Numbered from the stretch's first letter, positions 32,549 through 41,779 are shown. The stretch: 54,102 bases of DNA from SVEL01 sp045123575 (GCA_045123575.1 JBGVKG010000066.1:1-54102), one strand, 5' to 3'. Made by a program: numbers and translations. Notes: generated from the sequence alone by a model not told the origin.

Positions 32549-33823
32549 ATGTTCATAAGATATGTGAGCAGTAAATGTATACGTTTTATAAAAAGTATGA
32601 ATACAGGTAAGGCAGCAGTATTGTTGCTTGTACTTGTGGTGGCATTGACATTTACAGGTGGCATAGCACCTGTGACTAAACACATGTCTATGAATGGGCA
32701 GATATATAATATGGTGTGCAGGTTATATAACTATTCTGTATCTAATAGTAGTAATGCATATAGCTATAATATGGATTCAAAAATAGATGTGAAAGAAGAA
32801 TTTTATAGTAATCTGTACGCATATACTGCTAAACAGTTAAAGTATGATCTAGGTATGGACTATATTTACAAGGATGTAGGATATCAGATAGCGGATATGA
32901 AAATAGAACATATACCTATAAAAGATGAAAAGGTTGAAGATGAAAAAGAGACAACTGTACAGCAGGAAGTAGAAAGCCAAACACAGGTAGTAGAAGATGA
33001 TAAAGGCATAGATGGGTATGTGGTGCCAGCAGTATCGAGCGCAGGTGTAACATATAGTAAAGAACAGTTGGCGAATTTTGATTTTCTTATGGCTAAGCTA
33101 TATACTGTACCATCAAGAGCATTAGTATATGAAAGTGACCTTGTAGCGGAGAAACTATTTGCCAAAGATACAACTATGAAAGGTGATAATACAAAACCGC
33201 AGATACTTATATATCATACACATTCCCAGGAAGAGTATGCAGATTCTAAAAAGGGAGATGATACAACAACTATAGTCGCCGTGGGGACATACCTTGCAAA
33301 AATTTTATCTGAGGAGTATGGTTATAATGTAATTCATTGTACGGAGCATTTTGATATAGCAGGAGGCCATTTGGACAGGTCAAAGGCATATACATATGCA
33401 CAGGCAACATTGCAACAGATATTGGAGGATAATCCGTCTATAGAGGTGGTTCTAGATATACATAGAGATGGTCTGCCAGATGGATATGACAAGCTGCTAA
33501 CCAATATAGGTGGCAAGGATGTGGCAAAGATTATGTTATTTAACGGTATAAGTAGAAGTAGTGCATCTGGTGATATAGGATATCTCTATAATAGGTATCA
33601 GACGGAAAACCTGGCCTTTAGCTTCAAACTAAAACTTAAGGCTATGGAGTGTTATCCAGAGTTTACCAGACGAAATTATATAGATGCTTATCAGTACAAT
33701 CTTCATCACAGACCGAAATCAGTTTTAGTTGAGGTAGGAGCACAAAATAATACTTTGCAGGAAGCGTTAAATGCGATGGAGGTATTTTCAGAGGTATTAC
33801 ATAGGGTACTAAACGAGAAATAG
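32549..33823 (+). CDS. spoIIP: Stage II sporulation protein P
   Basis: SpoIIP is the peptidoglycan amidase and endopeptidase that, with SpoIID and SpoIIM, drives engulfment of the forespore. The 424-aa product has one N-terminal membrane helix (KAAVLLLVLVVALTFTGGIAP), an acidic Glu/Val-rich linker, and the catalytic domain: ILIYHTHSQEEY, GTYLAKILSEEYGYNVIHCTEHFD, VVLDIHRDGLPDG and VLVEVGAQNNTLQEA. The start is the ATG at 32549 with GAGGA upstream; a GTG four codons earlier lacks a site. Its neighbours are gpr and hemW, with 47 nt to gpr. Confidence 0.95.
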   Translation: MFIRYVSSKCIRFIKSMNTGKAAVLLLVLVVALTFTGGIAPVTKHMSMNGQIYNMVCRLYNYSVSNSSNAYSYNMDSKIDVKEEFYSNLYAYTAKQLKYDLGMDYIYKDVGYQIADMKIEHIPIKDEKVEDEKETTVQQEVESQTQVVEDDKGIDGYVVPAVSSAGVTYSKEQLANFDFLMAKLYTVPSRALVYESDLVAEKLFAKDTTMKGDNTKPQILIYHTHSQEEYADSKKGDDTTTIVAVGTYLAKILSEEYGYNVIHCTEHFDIAGGHLDRSKAYTYAQATLQQILEDNPSIEVVLDIHRDGLPDGYDKLLTNIGGKDVAKIMLFNGISRSSASGDIGYLYNRYQTENLAFSFKLKLKAMECYPEFTRRNYIDAYQYNLHHRPKSVLVEVGAQNNTLQEALNAMEVFSEVLHRVLNEK

Positions 33824-33882
33824 TAGTAATATGTATCAGAAATATGATAATATAGAGAAAAGTACATACGGGAGGAGAAACG

Positions 33883-35040
33883 ATGGTTATATATATTCAT
33901 ATTCCATTTTGTATAAAGAAGTGTGATTATTGTGATTTTTTGTCATTTTCATCTGATGAGAAGACTAAGGATGCTTATGTAGAGAAACTTGTGGAGGAGA
34001 TAAGTTATTATGGTGGCATCTACGGTAGAAAAGGCAGAAATAAAAATATAGAGTCTGTGTTTTTTGGCGGAGGTACACCATCTGCGCTAAGTGAGCATCA
34101 TATAACATCTATATTAGGTACAATACACAATGAATTTAATATAGATAAGAATGCGGAGATAACGGTTGAATGTAATCCTGGAACATTAACTGCATCAAAA
34201 GTAGCAGCATATAAGGAAGCAGGTGTAAACCGCATAAGCTTAGGTCTTCAGTCAACCAATAATGATGAATTAAAAGCTGTAGGACGTATACATACGTATG
34301 AGGAGTTTTTAGAGAGTTATAATATGGTACGAGAAGCCGGTTTTACCAATGTGAATATAGATTTAATGAGTGCGCTGCCATATCAGACATTGGAGTCGTA
34401 TAAGGAGACTGTTGAAAAAATAGTTAAACTTAATCCAGAACATATATCTGCATACAGTCTGATAGTAGAGTATGGAACGCCTTTGTACTATAAGATAAGA
34501 GAGTTGGATGAAAATCTACAACCAACAGGTCTGCCAGATGAGGATACAGAGAGGGAAATGTATTATATGACAGGGCGCATATTAGGCGAGGCTGGATATA
34601 ATCGCTACGAGATATCAAACTATGCCAAAGCAGGTTATGAATGTAAGCACAATACAGCTTATTGGAGAAGGATAGACTATATAGGAATGGGTCTTGGAGC
34701 GTCATCATGTGTAGATGATGTAAGATTTAAAAATACATCAGATATGGAAGAGTATATGAATGGTACATTCCCTGTTTTAGATGAGGAAGAGACTAGCTAT
34801 TTAAGTGAAAATGACAAGATGTCAGAGTTTATGTATCTTGGACTGCGTATGATGGAAGGGGTATATAAGTCAGATTTCAATAGGCAGTTTGGCAAGGATT
34901 TTGACCAAATATTCGGTGATGTGACTGTTAAAATGGAGAATAGAGAACTAGTATGTGTGGAAAATGATGATAGAATATATCTTACACCACTGGGAATAGA
35001 TGTAAGTAACACAGTGCTCGCACAATATCTTGTGGAGTGA
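33883..35040 (+). CDS. hemW: Radical SAM heme chaperone HemW
   Basis: A 385-aa radical SAM protein. The N-terminal YIHIPFCIKKCDYCDF provides the CxxxCxxC cluster motif plus the extra Cys, and is followed by SVFFGGGTPSAL, VECNPGTL, GVNRISLGLQSTNNDELKAVGR and NIDLMSALPYQT. These mark HemW, a heme-binding chaperone often misnamed coproporphyrinogen oxidase. The C-terminal HemW domain is present. It is 59 nt after spoIIP and followed by a strong terminator. The lepA gene that often sits in this cluster is absent here. Confidence 0.95.
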   Translation: MVIYIHIPFCIKKCDYCDFLSFSSDEKTKDAYVEKLVEEISYYGGIYGRKGRNKNIESVFFGGGTPSALSEHHITSILGTIHNEFNIDKNAEITVECNPGTLTASKVAAYKEAGVNRISLGLQSTNNDELKAVGRIHTYEEFLESYNMVREAGFTNVNIDLMSALPYQTLESYKETVEKIVKLNPEHISAYSLIVEYGTPLYYKIRELDENLQPTGLPDEDTEREMYYMTGRILGEAGYNRYEISNYAKAGYECKHNTAYWRRIDYIGMGLGASSCVDDVRFKNTSDMEEYMNGTFPVLDEEETSYLSENDKMSEFMYLGLRMMEGVYKSDFNRQFGKDFDQIFGDVTVKMENRELVCVENDDRIYLTPLGIDVSNTVLAQYLVE

Positions 35041-35129
35041 TTCTATATTTTGGTGGAATGGGGTACTAAATATATGATACATTAGTACTAGATATTTGTA
35101 ACAATTTTGTAAAAATTTCGCTTGACAAG

Positions 35130-35163
35130 TGCTACAACCCTTATAAAATCTAGGGTTGTAGCA
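35130..35163 (+). terminator. Terminator after hemW
   Basis: TGCTACAACCCT (35130-35141) pairs perfectly with AGGGTTGTAGCA (35152-35163) over 12 bp with a 10-nt loop, followed by TCTTTGT. It lies about 90 nt after the hemW stop. Confidence 0.75.
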
Positions 35164-35176
35164 TCTTTGTATATAA

Positions 35177-35192
35177 ACACTAGATGTTGTGT
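35177..35192 (+). promoter_or_regulatory. NrdR box upstream of nrdD
   Basis: ACACTAGATGTTGTGT matches 14 of 16 positions of the palindromic NrdR box (ACACwATATATwGTGT). It lies about 30 nt upstream of the nrdD -35. A second, degraded copy may overlap the -35 near 35208-35223. NrdR represses ribonucleotide reductase genes when dATP is high. Confidence 0.7.
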
Positions 35193-35220
35193 TTTTTATA
35201 AAATACATACATATATTTTG

Positions 35221-35249
35221 TAGACAAATAAGTGGTATGGTGTTATAAT
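35221..35249 (+). promoter_or_regulatory. Promoter of nrdD
   Basis: TAGACA (35221-35226) and a perfect TATAAT (35244-35249) are spaced by 17 nt, about 114 nt upstream of the nrdD start codon. Confidence 0.75.
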
Positions 35250-35362
35250 CTAATCGAATTTGGTTGTGGACGCTTTGCGACTACAATTTATGTTGACCGA
35301 CAGAGTTTTACGTGAAGGAAAACGTTAATATTACAAAGGGTTTAGTTAGGAGAAGTGATAAG

Positions 35363-37489
35363 ATGAGAGTTATCAAGAGAGATGGAAGAGAAGTCGAATA
35401 CGACCGCAATAAGATTGCCATAGCCATCGAAAAAGCAAATGATGGTGTGGACCTCAGAGAGAGAATAGCAGAGGATAAGATATATAATATCATCGCAGCT
35501 ATTGAGAACAGAGGTGTCAATACCATGCATGTGGAGGACATTCAGGATATCATAGAAGAGAAGCTTATGGCGGAGAAGAAGTTCGCATTAGCTAAGGCAT
35601 ACATTAAATATAGATATACAAGAGAACTTGTACGTAAGGCTAATACAACTGATGATTCTATTATGAGCCTTATCAAGAATAGTAACAAGGATGTTATGGA
35701 GGAGAACTCTAATAAGAATGCTATCATCGCATCTACACAGAGAGACCTTATAGCAGGGGAAGTTTCAAAGGATTTAACAAAGAGAGTTCTTCTTCCAGAG
35801 AAGATTTCAAGAGCTCATGAGCAGGGTATTTTACATTTCCATGATGCAGATTATTTCCTTCAGAGCATCTTCAACTGCTGCCTTATCAACATAGGAGATA
35901 TGCTTGATAATGGAACAGTTATGAATGGCAAGCTTATAGAAAGCCCAAGAAGCTTCCAGGTAGCTTGTACAGTTATGACACAGATTATATCAGCAGTTGC
36001 CAGCAGCCAGTATGGTGGTCAGTCTGTAGATATCAGACATTTAGGAAAGTATCTTAGAAAGAGTGCTGATAAGTACAGAGAGCATTACAATGAGATGTAT
36101 GCAGATAAGATGGCTCCAGAGGTTATCGAGGCATTAGTTACTGACAGAGTACAGGAAGAACTTCGCTCAGGTGTGCAGACAATGCAGTATCAGATAAATA
36201 CACTTATGACTACAAATGGTCAGTCACCATTCGTAACAGTATTTATGCAGATAGAGGAAGGCTACGAGTACGAGAACGAAGTAGCTATGATTATAGAAGA
36301 AATCCTTAAGCAGCGTATTCAGGGTATAAAGAACGAGAAGGGTGTATATGTAACACCAGCGTTCCCTAAGCTTATATATGTCTTAGATGAGTGTAACTGC
36401 TTAAAGGGTGGCAAGTACGATTATCTTACAAAGATTGCGGTTGAGTGTTCATCAAAGAGACTTTATCCAGATTATATCTCAGCTAAGAAGATGAGAGAAA
36501 ACTATGAAGGAAATGTATTCTCTTGTATGGGATGCCGTAGTTTCCTTAGTGCTTGGAAGGATGAGAATGGCCAGTATAAGTGGGAAGGCCGTTTCAATCA
36601 GGGTGTTGTATCACTTAACCTTCCACAGATTGGTATTATCGCTCAGGGTGATGAGGAATTATTCTGGCAGCTTATGGAAGAGAGACTTTCACTTTGTTTT
36701 GAGGCACTTATGTGCAGACATCGTGCTCTTGAGGGCACATTGTCAAATGTTAGCCCAGTTCACTGGCAGTATGGTGCTATCGCTAGACTTGAGAAGGGCC
36801 AGACTATAGACAAGCTTCTTCACGGTGGTTACTCAACTATCTCACTTGGTTACATCGGCTTATATGAGGTAACAAAGCTTATGAAGGGAGTAAGCCATAC
36901 AGATCCAGAAGGAACAGAGTTTGCCCTCAAGGTTATGAGAAGACTTCGTGAGGCTACAGATACATGGAAGAGAAATACAGGTATTGGCTTTGGTCTTTAT
37001 GGAACACCTGCAGAGAGTCTTTGCTATAGATTTGCTCGTATCGACAAGGAAAGATTTGGTGATATCGTAGATGTTACAGATAAGGGATATTATACTAACT
37101 CATACCATGTAGATGTAAGAGAGAAGATTGATGCATATAGCAAGTTCACATTTGAGAGCCAGTTCCAGACTATCTCAAACGGTGGTGCTATCTCGTATGT
37201 TGAGATACCTAATATGCGTCATAACCTTGCAGCTATCGAGGATATGGTTAAGTTTATCTACGACAATATCCAGTATGCAGAGTTCAATACTAAGTCTGAT
37301 TATTGTCATGAGTGTGGTTACGATGGAGAAATTGAAGTAACTGACAAGATGGAGTGGGTATGTCCACAGTGTGGCAATAAGGACCAGAATAAGATGAACG
37401 TTACTAGACGTACATGTGGTTACCTTGGTGAGAACTTCTGGAACGTAGGTAAGACAAAGGAGATAAAGGCAAGAGTACTTCATTGCTAA
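35363..37489 (+). CDS. nrdD: Anaerobic ribonucleoside-triphosphate reductase (class III)
   Basis: NrdD makes deoxyribonucleotides without oxygen by a glycyl-radical mechanism. The 708-aa product begins with an ATP-cone (RVIKRDGREVEYDRNKIAIAIEKAN), the allosteric dATP site. The catalytic core includes ISRAHEQGILHFHDADYF and FSCMGCRSFLS with active-site Cys residues. The C-terminus has a zinc ribbon (CHECGYDG and CPQCGN) and the radical-bearing RRTCGYLGENFW. The ATG at 35363 has AGGAGA upstream; the frame is open 17 codons earlier without support. Its activase NrdG follows after a terminator and new promoter. Confidence 0.97.
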   Translation: MRVIKRDGREVEYDRNKIAIAIEKANDGVDLRERIAEDKIYNIIAAIENRGVNTMHVEDIQDIIEEKLMAEKKFALAKAYIKYRYTRELVRKANTTDDSIMSLIKNSNKDVMEENSNKNAIIASTQRDLIAGEVSKDLTKRVLLPEKISRAHEQGILHFHDADYFLQSIFNCCLINIGDMLDNGTVMNGKLIESPRSFQVACTVMTQIISAVASSQYGGQSVDIRHLGKYLRKSADKYREHYNEMYADKMAPEVIEALVTDRVQEELRSGVQTMQYQINTLMTTNGQSPFVTVFMQIEEGYEYENEVAMIIEEILKQRIQGIKNEKGVYVTPAFPKLIYVLDECNCLKGGKYDYLTKIAVECSSKRLYPDYISAKKMRENYEGNVFSCMGCRSFLSAWKDENGQYKWEGRFNQGVVSLNLPQIGIIAQGDEELFWQLMEERLSLCFEALMCRHRALEGTLSNVSPVHWQYGAIARLEKGQTIDKLLHGGYSTISLGYIGLYEVTKLMKGVSHTDPEGTEFALKVMRRLREATDTWKRNTGIGFGLYGTPAESLCYRFARIDKERFGDIVDVTDKGYYTNSYHVDVREKIDAYSKFTFESQFQTISNGGAISYVEIPNMRHNLAAIEDMVKFIYDNIQYAEFNTKSDYCHECGYDGEIEVTDKMEWVCPQCGNKDQNKMNVTRRTCGYLGENFWNVGKTKEIKARVLHC

Positions 37490-37509
37490 TACTATGATAA
37501 ATAATAGAG

Positions 37510-37542
37510 GCCTGACACTTAACAAAAGGTGTCAGGCTTTTT
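37510..37542 (+). terminator. Terminator after nrdD
   Basis: GCCTGACAC (37510-37518) pairs with GTGTCAGGC (37529-37537), followed by TTTTT. It is a textbook Rho-independent terminator 21 nt after the nrdD stop. Confidence 0.92.
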
Positions 37543-37555
37543 GCATTTAAATTGA

Positions 37556-37584
37556 TTGTTTTTCACTGTGAAAAGTAGTATAAT
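37556..37584 (+). promoter_or_regulatory. Promoter of nrdG
   Basis: TTGTTT (37556-37561) and TATAAT (37579-37584) are 17 nt apart, 32 nt upstream of the nrdG start. No NrdR box is seen here, so nrdG may be controlled separately from nrdD. Confidence 0.6.
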
Positions 37585-37615
37585 TACCACATATTTTGTG
37601 AACTTAGGAGGGCTT

Positions 37616-38149
37616 ATGAATTACGCATCTATTAAGATAATGGACGTGGCAAATGGACCAGGTGTAAGGATGTCACTGTTTGTAAGTGGGTGTACTCACT
37701 ATTGCAAAGGTTGCTTTAATAGTGAGGCTTGGGATTTTAATTATGGAGAGCCATTTACACAGAAAGAGATAGATTACATTATAGAGTATGTAAGCGGACA
37801 GTATGTAGCTGGTTTGACTATCCTAGGTGGAGAACCTATGGAGCACGTGAATCAGCAGGGATTGTTACCACTTCTTAGACAATTAAGAGAAAAGTGTCCG
37901 GATAAGTCTGTTTGGTGTTTTACAGGCTATGACTTTGAGAAGGATGTTGTAGGCCGTATGATGAATGAATATTCAGAAACAAAAGAGCTTTTATCATATA
38001 TAGATGTTATGGTAGATGGTAAATTTGTGGAGGAGCTTAAGGATTTATCCATAAGATTTAGAGGCTCGTCAAATCAGAGAATCATCATGGTTAAGGAGTC
38101 TTTGGAAAAGGGCGAAGTAGTGCTTTGGGATGAATCATCACAAAGATAA
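37616..38149 (+). CDS. nrdG: Anaerobic ribonucleotide reductase activating protein
   Basis: NrdG is the radical SAM enzyme that forms the glycyl radical on NrdD. The 177-aa product has MDVANGPGVRMSLFVSGCTHYCKGCFN with the CxxxCxxC cluster motif (C-THY-C-KG-C), then LTILGGEPMEHVNQQGLLPL and a C-terminal half typical of the family. The start is the ATG at 37616 with AGGAGG 5 nt upstream; the longer open frame has no site. It is followed by dut, another gene of deoxynucleotide supply. Confidence 0.96.
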   Translation: MNYASIKIMDVANGPGVRMSLFVSGCTHYCKGCFNSEAWDFNYGEPFTQKEIDYIIEYVSGQYVAGLTILGGEPMEHVNQQGLLPLLRQLREKCPDKSVWCFTGYDFEKDVVGRMMNEYSETKELLSYIDVMVDGKFVEELKDLSIRFRGSSNQRIIMVKESLEKGEVVLWDESSQR

Positions 38150-38222
38150 ATCTTATAAGTAAAAGGTTTTGGATAAAAGTACAACATACTAAATGGAATA
38201 TAAGAAAGGCAGGATACTATAA

Positions 38223-38669
38223 ATGGAAAAGTTCAATGTAAATATTAAGAAATTAAATGATAAGGCTGTCATACCTACATATGGTACAGAGTTTGCCGCA
38301 GGAGCAGATTTATATGCATGTATGGATGAGGCTATAACTATTGCTCCTGGAGAGACACATTTTGTAAAGACAGGCTTGGCTATGGAGGTACCAGTAGGAT
38401 ATGCTGGACTTATATACGCTAGAAGTGGACTTGCTTGTAAGAAGGGCTTGGCACCAGCTAACAAAGTAGGCGTTATCGATTCTGATTATAGAGGAGAGAT
38501 AATGGTAGCGCTTCATAATCATAGTAATGAGTCTGTAACAGTTGAGTCTGGAGAGAGAATAGCACAGCTTGTTATCACTCCGTATATTGTAGCTGCATTT
38601 AATCAGGTGGATGAATTAGAGGATACAGTTAGAGGCGAAGGTGGTTTCGGTTCTACGGGCAGAAAATAA
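38223..38669 (+). CDS. dut: dUTP diphosphatase
   Basis: The trimeric dUTPase hydrolyses dUTP to dUMP, keeping uracil out of DNA and supplying thymidylate synthesis. All five family motifs are present in 148 aa: FAAGADLYACMD (1), ARSGLACKKGL (2), GVIDSDYRGEIMVALHNH (3), GERIAQLVITPY (4) and the C-terminal RGEGGFGSTGRK (5), the flexible arm that closes over the substrate. The ATG at 38223 has AAGG/AGGAT spacing upstream. It follows nrdG by 73 nt, fitting a deoxynucleotide module. Confidence 0.97.
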   Translation: MEKFNVNIKKLNDKAVIPTYGTEFAAGADLYACMDEAITIAPGETHFVKTGLAMEVPVGYAGLIYARSGLACKKGLAPANKVGVIDSDYRGEIMVALHNHSNESVTVESGERIAQLVITPYIVAAFNQVDELEDTVRGEGGFGSTGRK

Positions 38670-38803
38670 TTTTTATTATATAGCAAGATTCTTTTTATGT
38701 TATGTAAGAAAAAAGTAGAAAAATGTCTCTTTATATGATACAATAGCCTAGATAGTATTGATTCGTGTTATGACGAAACTTAAATATGGAAAGGTGGTAT
38801 CGT

Positions 38804-40903
38804 ATGGAATACGATGAGAATTATTTTAAGAGGAGTGCCAATAAGAAAGCGGTAGGCTTATGGATGTGGATTAATACCATATTAACCGTTGTATATATAT
38901 TAGAATGGATAAGCGGTAAGAGAACACCGATATATATGCTTATGTTTATGGTGATGTGTTGGGCACCTGTTATAGTTACATTTATATTGATAAAGATAAA
39001 GGGGCTAGAAACATCATTGTGTAAAGAAACTATAGCCGTAGGATATGGTTTGTTCTTCGCATTTGTATGTTTGACAGGTAAAACCAATCTTACATGCATG
39101 TATGTATATCCGGTAGCTGGTATGCTTATGTTATATAAGGATAAGTTCTTGCTTGTACGTGTTGGTATAGCAAATTTCTTGCTGATTACGGTCAGATTAG
39201 TTATGCAAATGATGGGAGGAGGTTTGACTAAGCAGGATATAACAGAGTACGAGATTATGTATATGCTGGTTGTACTTATATATGTAGGTTATGTTTTATC
39301 TGTTGCACATATTATCAAGTCTGAGCAGGCATTGTTAGGTTCTGTTCAGGAAAATCTGGATAGAGTAGTAAAGACAGTAGAAGAAGTAAAGGTTGCTAGC
39401 ACAGCTATAGTTGATGGTATGACAGTTATCAGAGAACTTTCTGATGAGAATAAAGAAGGTGCGGATGATGTCGTATCTAATATGGAGCAGTTGACATTCA
39501 ATAATAATGCGCTGCAGGAGAGAACAGATTCTTCTATGCAGATGACTGATAAGATTAATGCGCAGGTTGAAAATGTGGCAGGTCTTATACAGGAGATGGT
39601 TGTACTGATGGAGCAGTCAGTAGCCAATGCTAAGACAAGTTCAGCACAGCTTGCAGATGTAGTGGCATCTACTAATGAAATGGCTGAATTATCAGGTGAG
39701 GTAGACCAGATACTTAAGGAATTTAAAAATGAGTTCGAGAGTGTTAAGCAGGAGACAGGTACTATTGAACAGATAACAAGCCAGACAAATCTGTTGGCAC
39801 TTAATGCATCTATCGAGGCTGCGAGAGCAGGTGAAGCAGGAAAGGGCTTTGCAGTAGTTGCAGATGAGATTAGAAACTTAAGTGAGGGAACAAAGACATC
39901 ATCTAATAGTATTATGAGCGCTCTTGAGCATCTTGAACAGACAAGTGACAAGATGACAGAGTCTATTACTAAGACACTGGCTTTGATACAGAAGACACTT
40001 GAAAATGTACTGATAGTAAACGAAAGTGTAAATAGTATTACAGAGGATTCTATTAAGCTTGGAGACAATATACAGGTAGTTGACTCTGCTATGAGAGAAG
40101 TAGAAGAGTCTAATAAGCACATGGTTGAAAATATGCGTCAGGTAGGCGAGGTTATGGGTGATATTACTCATAGTATCAATGTAGCTGACGATACAACTAA
40201 GGTAATGAGAAGTAAGTACGAGGAAACATCTACAAATGTTATTGCTATTGAAGGCGTTGTAGGTGACCTTATAGAGAAGCTCGGTGCTGGCGGTTTTATG
40301 GGCCTTGAGGACTTAACCGTTGGTATGAAGATGAGTGTTATAGATTCTGATGATAAAGCAAAGATAGAATACAAGGGTGCACTGACAAGTGTAGATAAAA
40401 ATGGTTATTTAACAGTTGGTGAACTTAAGAATCAGAATAATCCATTTAAATATTCAAAGACTGCTAAATATGAGATAAGAGTAGTAGTTGAAAACGGCAT
40501 ATATAGCTGGACAGATGTTAAGGTAACAGAGGTAGACGGCGGATATAAGATACAGGTAAAAGGTAATCCAAGTGTTATTAACCGTAGAAAATACAGACGT
40601 ATGCCATTGAAGAATGATTGTACAATAGCTATACGTAATACTGATAAGGTATTAAAAGGTAAGATGGTAAATATAAGTGCTAACGGTTATGCATTTGCGA
40701 CATATTCGAAGGATATTACAGATTGCAAGGGTAAGCATATAACCTTGGATATAAGTGATTTCCCAGTGATAAAAGGCAAGAAACTGGATAGTACAGTTAT
40801 AAGAATCACGAATAATAATGGAGAGTATATAGTAGGTTGCCGTATGTTAGATGACCATAGAGATATCTATAATTATGTAGAAGCCAACTATTCTGGCGTA
40901 TAG
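38804..40903 (+). CDS. Chemoreceptor (MCP) fused to a C-terminal PilZ domain
   Basis: A 699-aa receptor in which residues 1-175 form six membrane helices without a large extracellular sensor domain. The MCP signalling domain follows, with the hairpin tip ITSQTNLLALNASIEAARAGEAGKGFAVVADEIRNLSEGT. After about residue 500 comes a YcgR-N-like region (LTVGMKMSVIDSDDKAKIEYKGALTSV), then a PilZ domain with the c-di-GMP motifs RRKYRRMP (RxxxR) and NISANGYAF ((D/N)xSxxG). It may link c-di-GMP to the chemotaxis machinery. The start is the ATG with AAAGGTGG upstream, six codons inside the longer frame. No other chemotaxis genes are close. Confidence 0.92.
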   Translation: MEYDENYFKRSANKKAVGLWMWINTILTVVYILEWISGKRTPIYMLMFMVMCWAPVIVTFILIKIKGLETSLCKETIAVGYGLFFAFVCLTGKTNLTCMYVYPVAGMLMLYKDKFLLVRVGIANFLLITVRLVMQMMGGGLTKQDITEYEIMYMLVVLIYVGYVLSVAHIIKSEQALLGSVQENLDRVVKTVEEVKVASTAIVDGMTVIRELSDENKEGADDVVSNMEQLTFNNNALQERTDSSMQMTDKINAQVENVAGLIQEMVVLMEQSVANAKTSSAQLADVVASTNEMAELSGEVDQILKEFKNEFESVKQETGTIEQITSQTNLLALNASIEAARAGEAGKGFAVVADEIRNLSEGTKTSSNSIMSALEHLEQTSDKMTESITKTLALIQKTLENVLIVNESVNSITEDSIKLGDNIQVVDSAMREVEESNKHMVENMRQVGEVMGDITHSINVADDTTKVMRSKYEETSTNVIAIEGVVGDLIEKLGAGGFMGLEDLTVGMKMSVIDSDDKAKIEYKGALTSVDKNGYLTVGELKNQNNPFKYSKTAKYEIRVVVENGIYSWTDVKVTEVDGGYKIQVKGNPSVINRRKYRRMPLKNDCTIAIRNTDKVLKGKMVNISANGYAFATYSKDITDCKGKHITLDISDFPVIKGKKLDSTVIRITNNNGEYIVGCRMLDDHRDIYNYVEANYSGV

Positions 40904-40954
40904 AAAGCATAAAATAAGATATAATAAAAAATAAGAATCAATAGGAGGACTGTT

Positions 40955-41497
40955 ATGGCAGGAAATAAGTACGCAGGTACAAAGACAGAGAAGAATTTAT
41001 GGGAGGCATTTGCTGGTGAGTCACAGGCAAGAAATAAGTACACATACTTCGCATCAGTAGCTAAGAAGAATGGTTATGAGCAGATTGCAGCGTTATTCCT
41101 TGAGACAGCAGAGAATGAGAAGGAGCACGCTAAGCTTTGGTTCAAGGCTTTAGGCGAGCTTGGAACAACAGAAGAGAATCTTCTTCATGCAGCAGAAGGC
41201 GAGAATGCTGAGTGGACAGATATGCATGATCGTATGGCTAAGGAAGCTGAAGAAGAAGGTTTCCATGATTTGGCAGCTCAGTTTAGAGGTGTAGCAGCTA
41301 TCGAGAAGATGCATGAGGAAAGATATCGCGCATTACTTAAGAATATCGAGAATAAGGAAGTATTCGAGAAGAGTGGCGTGGTAATGTGGGAGTGCAGAAA
41401 CTGTGGTCATGTTGTAGTAGGTACAAAGGCTCCAGAATTATGTCCAGTATGTAAGCATCCTCAGTCATTCTTTGAGGTAAGAAAAGAGAATTACTAG
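40955..41497 (+). CDS. rbr: Rubrerythrin
   Basis: Rubrerythrin is a non-heme diiron peroxidase protecting anaerobes from hydrogen peroxide. The 180-aa product has the four-helix ferritin-like domain with diiron ligands in AFAGESQARNKYTYFA, ETAENEKEHAKLW and AIEKMHEERYRALL, and a C-terminal rubredoxin-like domain WECRNCGHVVVGTKAPELCPVCKHPQSFF with its four iron-binding Cys. The start has a strong TAGGAGG. It is a single gene. Confidence 0.98.
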   Translation: MAGNKYAGTKTEKNLWEAFAGESQARNKYTYFASVAKKNGYEQIAALFLETAENEKEHAKLWFKALGELGTTEENLLHAAEGENAEWTDMHDRMAKEAEEEGFHDLAAQFRGVAAIEKMHEERYRALLKNIENKEVFEKSGVVMWECRNCGHVVVGTKAPELCPVCKHPQSFFEVRKENY

Positions 41498-41500
41498 TAT

Positions 41501-41739
41501 CACGGGCGTCGCCGCCCTACGTGATTGAGCCGTGAATTCGCAACCAAAGGTTGCTCATCGCGGGCTAAAGCCCTATAAAACAAAAGAAACACCTAGAGTT
41601 AGTGGCCAAGCACCTCGATTACGCTACGCTACATCTCGGTCACGGGCGTCGCCGCCCTACGTGATTGAGCCGTGAATTCGCAACCAAGGTTGCTCATCAC
41701 GGGCTAAAGCCCTATAAAATAAAAGAAACACCTAGAGTT
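41501..41739. repeat. Tandem GC-rich intergenic repeat with three stem-loops per unit
   Basis: Two copies of about 100 nt (41501-41600 and 41641-41739, offset 140) are almost identical and much richer in GC than their surroundings. Each carries three small hairpins: GGGCG/CGCCC, GCAACC/GGTTGC and GGGCT/AGCCC. Each unit ends in AAAAGAAACACCTAGAGTT. The 40 nt between the copies are also GC-rich. No ORF fits. Together with the hairpin at 41716-41779 this fills the gap 41498-41802. It may be a REP-like element or a structured RNA. Confidence 0.8.
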
Positions 41740-41779
41740 TTACAAGCGAGCTTGAAACTCTAGGTGTTTCTTTTATTTT
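41716..41779. terminator. Long hairpin between the repeat and tRNA-Thr
   Basis: A perfect 25-bp stem (41716-41740 with 41755-41779), with a small inner CAAGC/GCTTG stem, is flanked by T-rich sequence on both strands. It can end both the rubrerythrin region and the minus-strand tRNA transcript. Its left arm overlaps the end of the second intergenic repeat. Confidence 0.8.

Noticed and set aside
35123..35147. TTGACA at 35123 as a promoter with TATAAA at 35142
   Set aside because: The spacer is only 13 nt and the elements overlap the hemW terminator hairpin.
35041..35312. Riboswitch upstream of nrdD, suggested by the strong hairpin
   Set aside because: The hairpin lies upstream of the nrdD promoter and fits a hemW terminator better.
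39346..40122. Minus-strand ORF of 258 codons in the chemoreceptor gene
   Set aside because: It is the mirror of a well-supported MCP coding sequence, has no site for initiation and a Ser/Leu-rich shadow composition.
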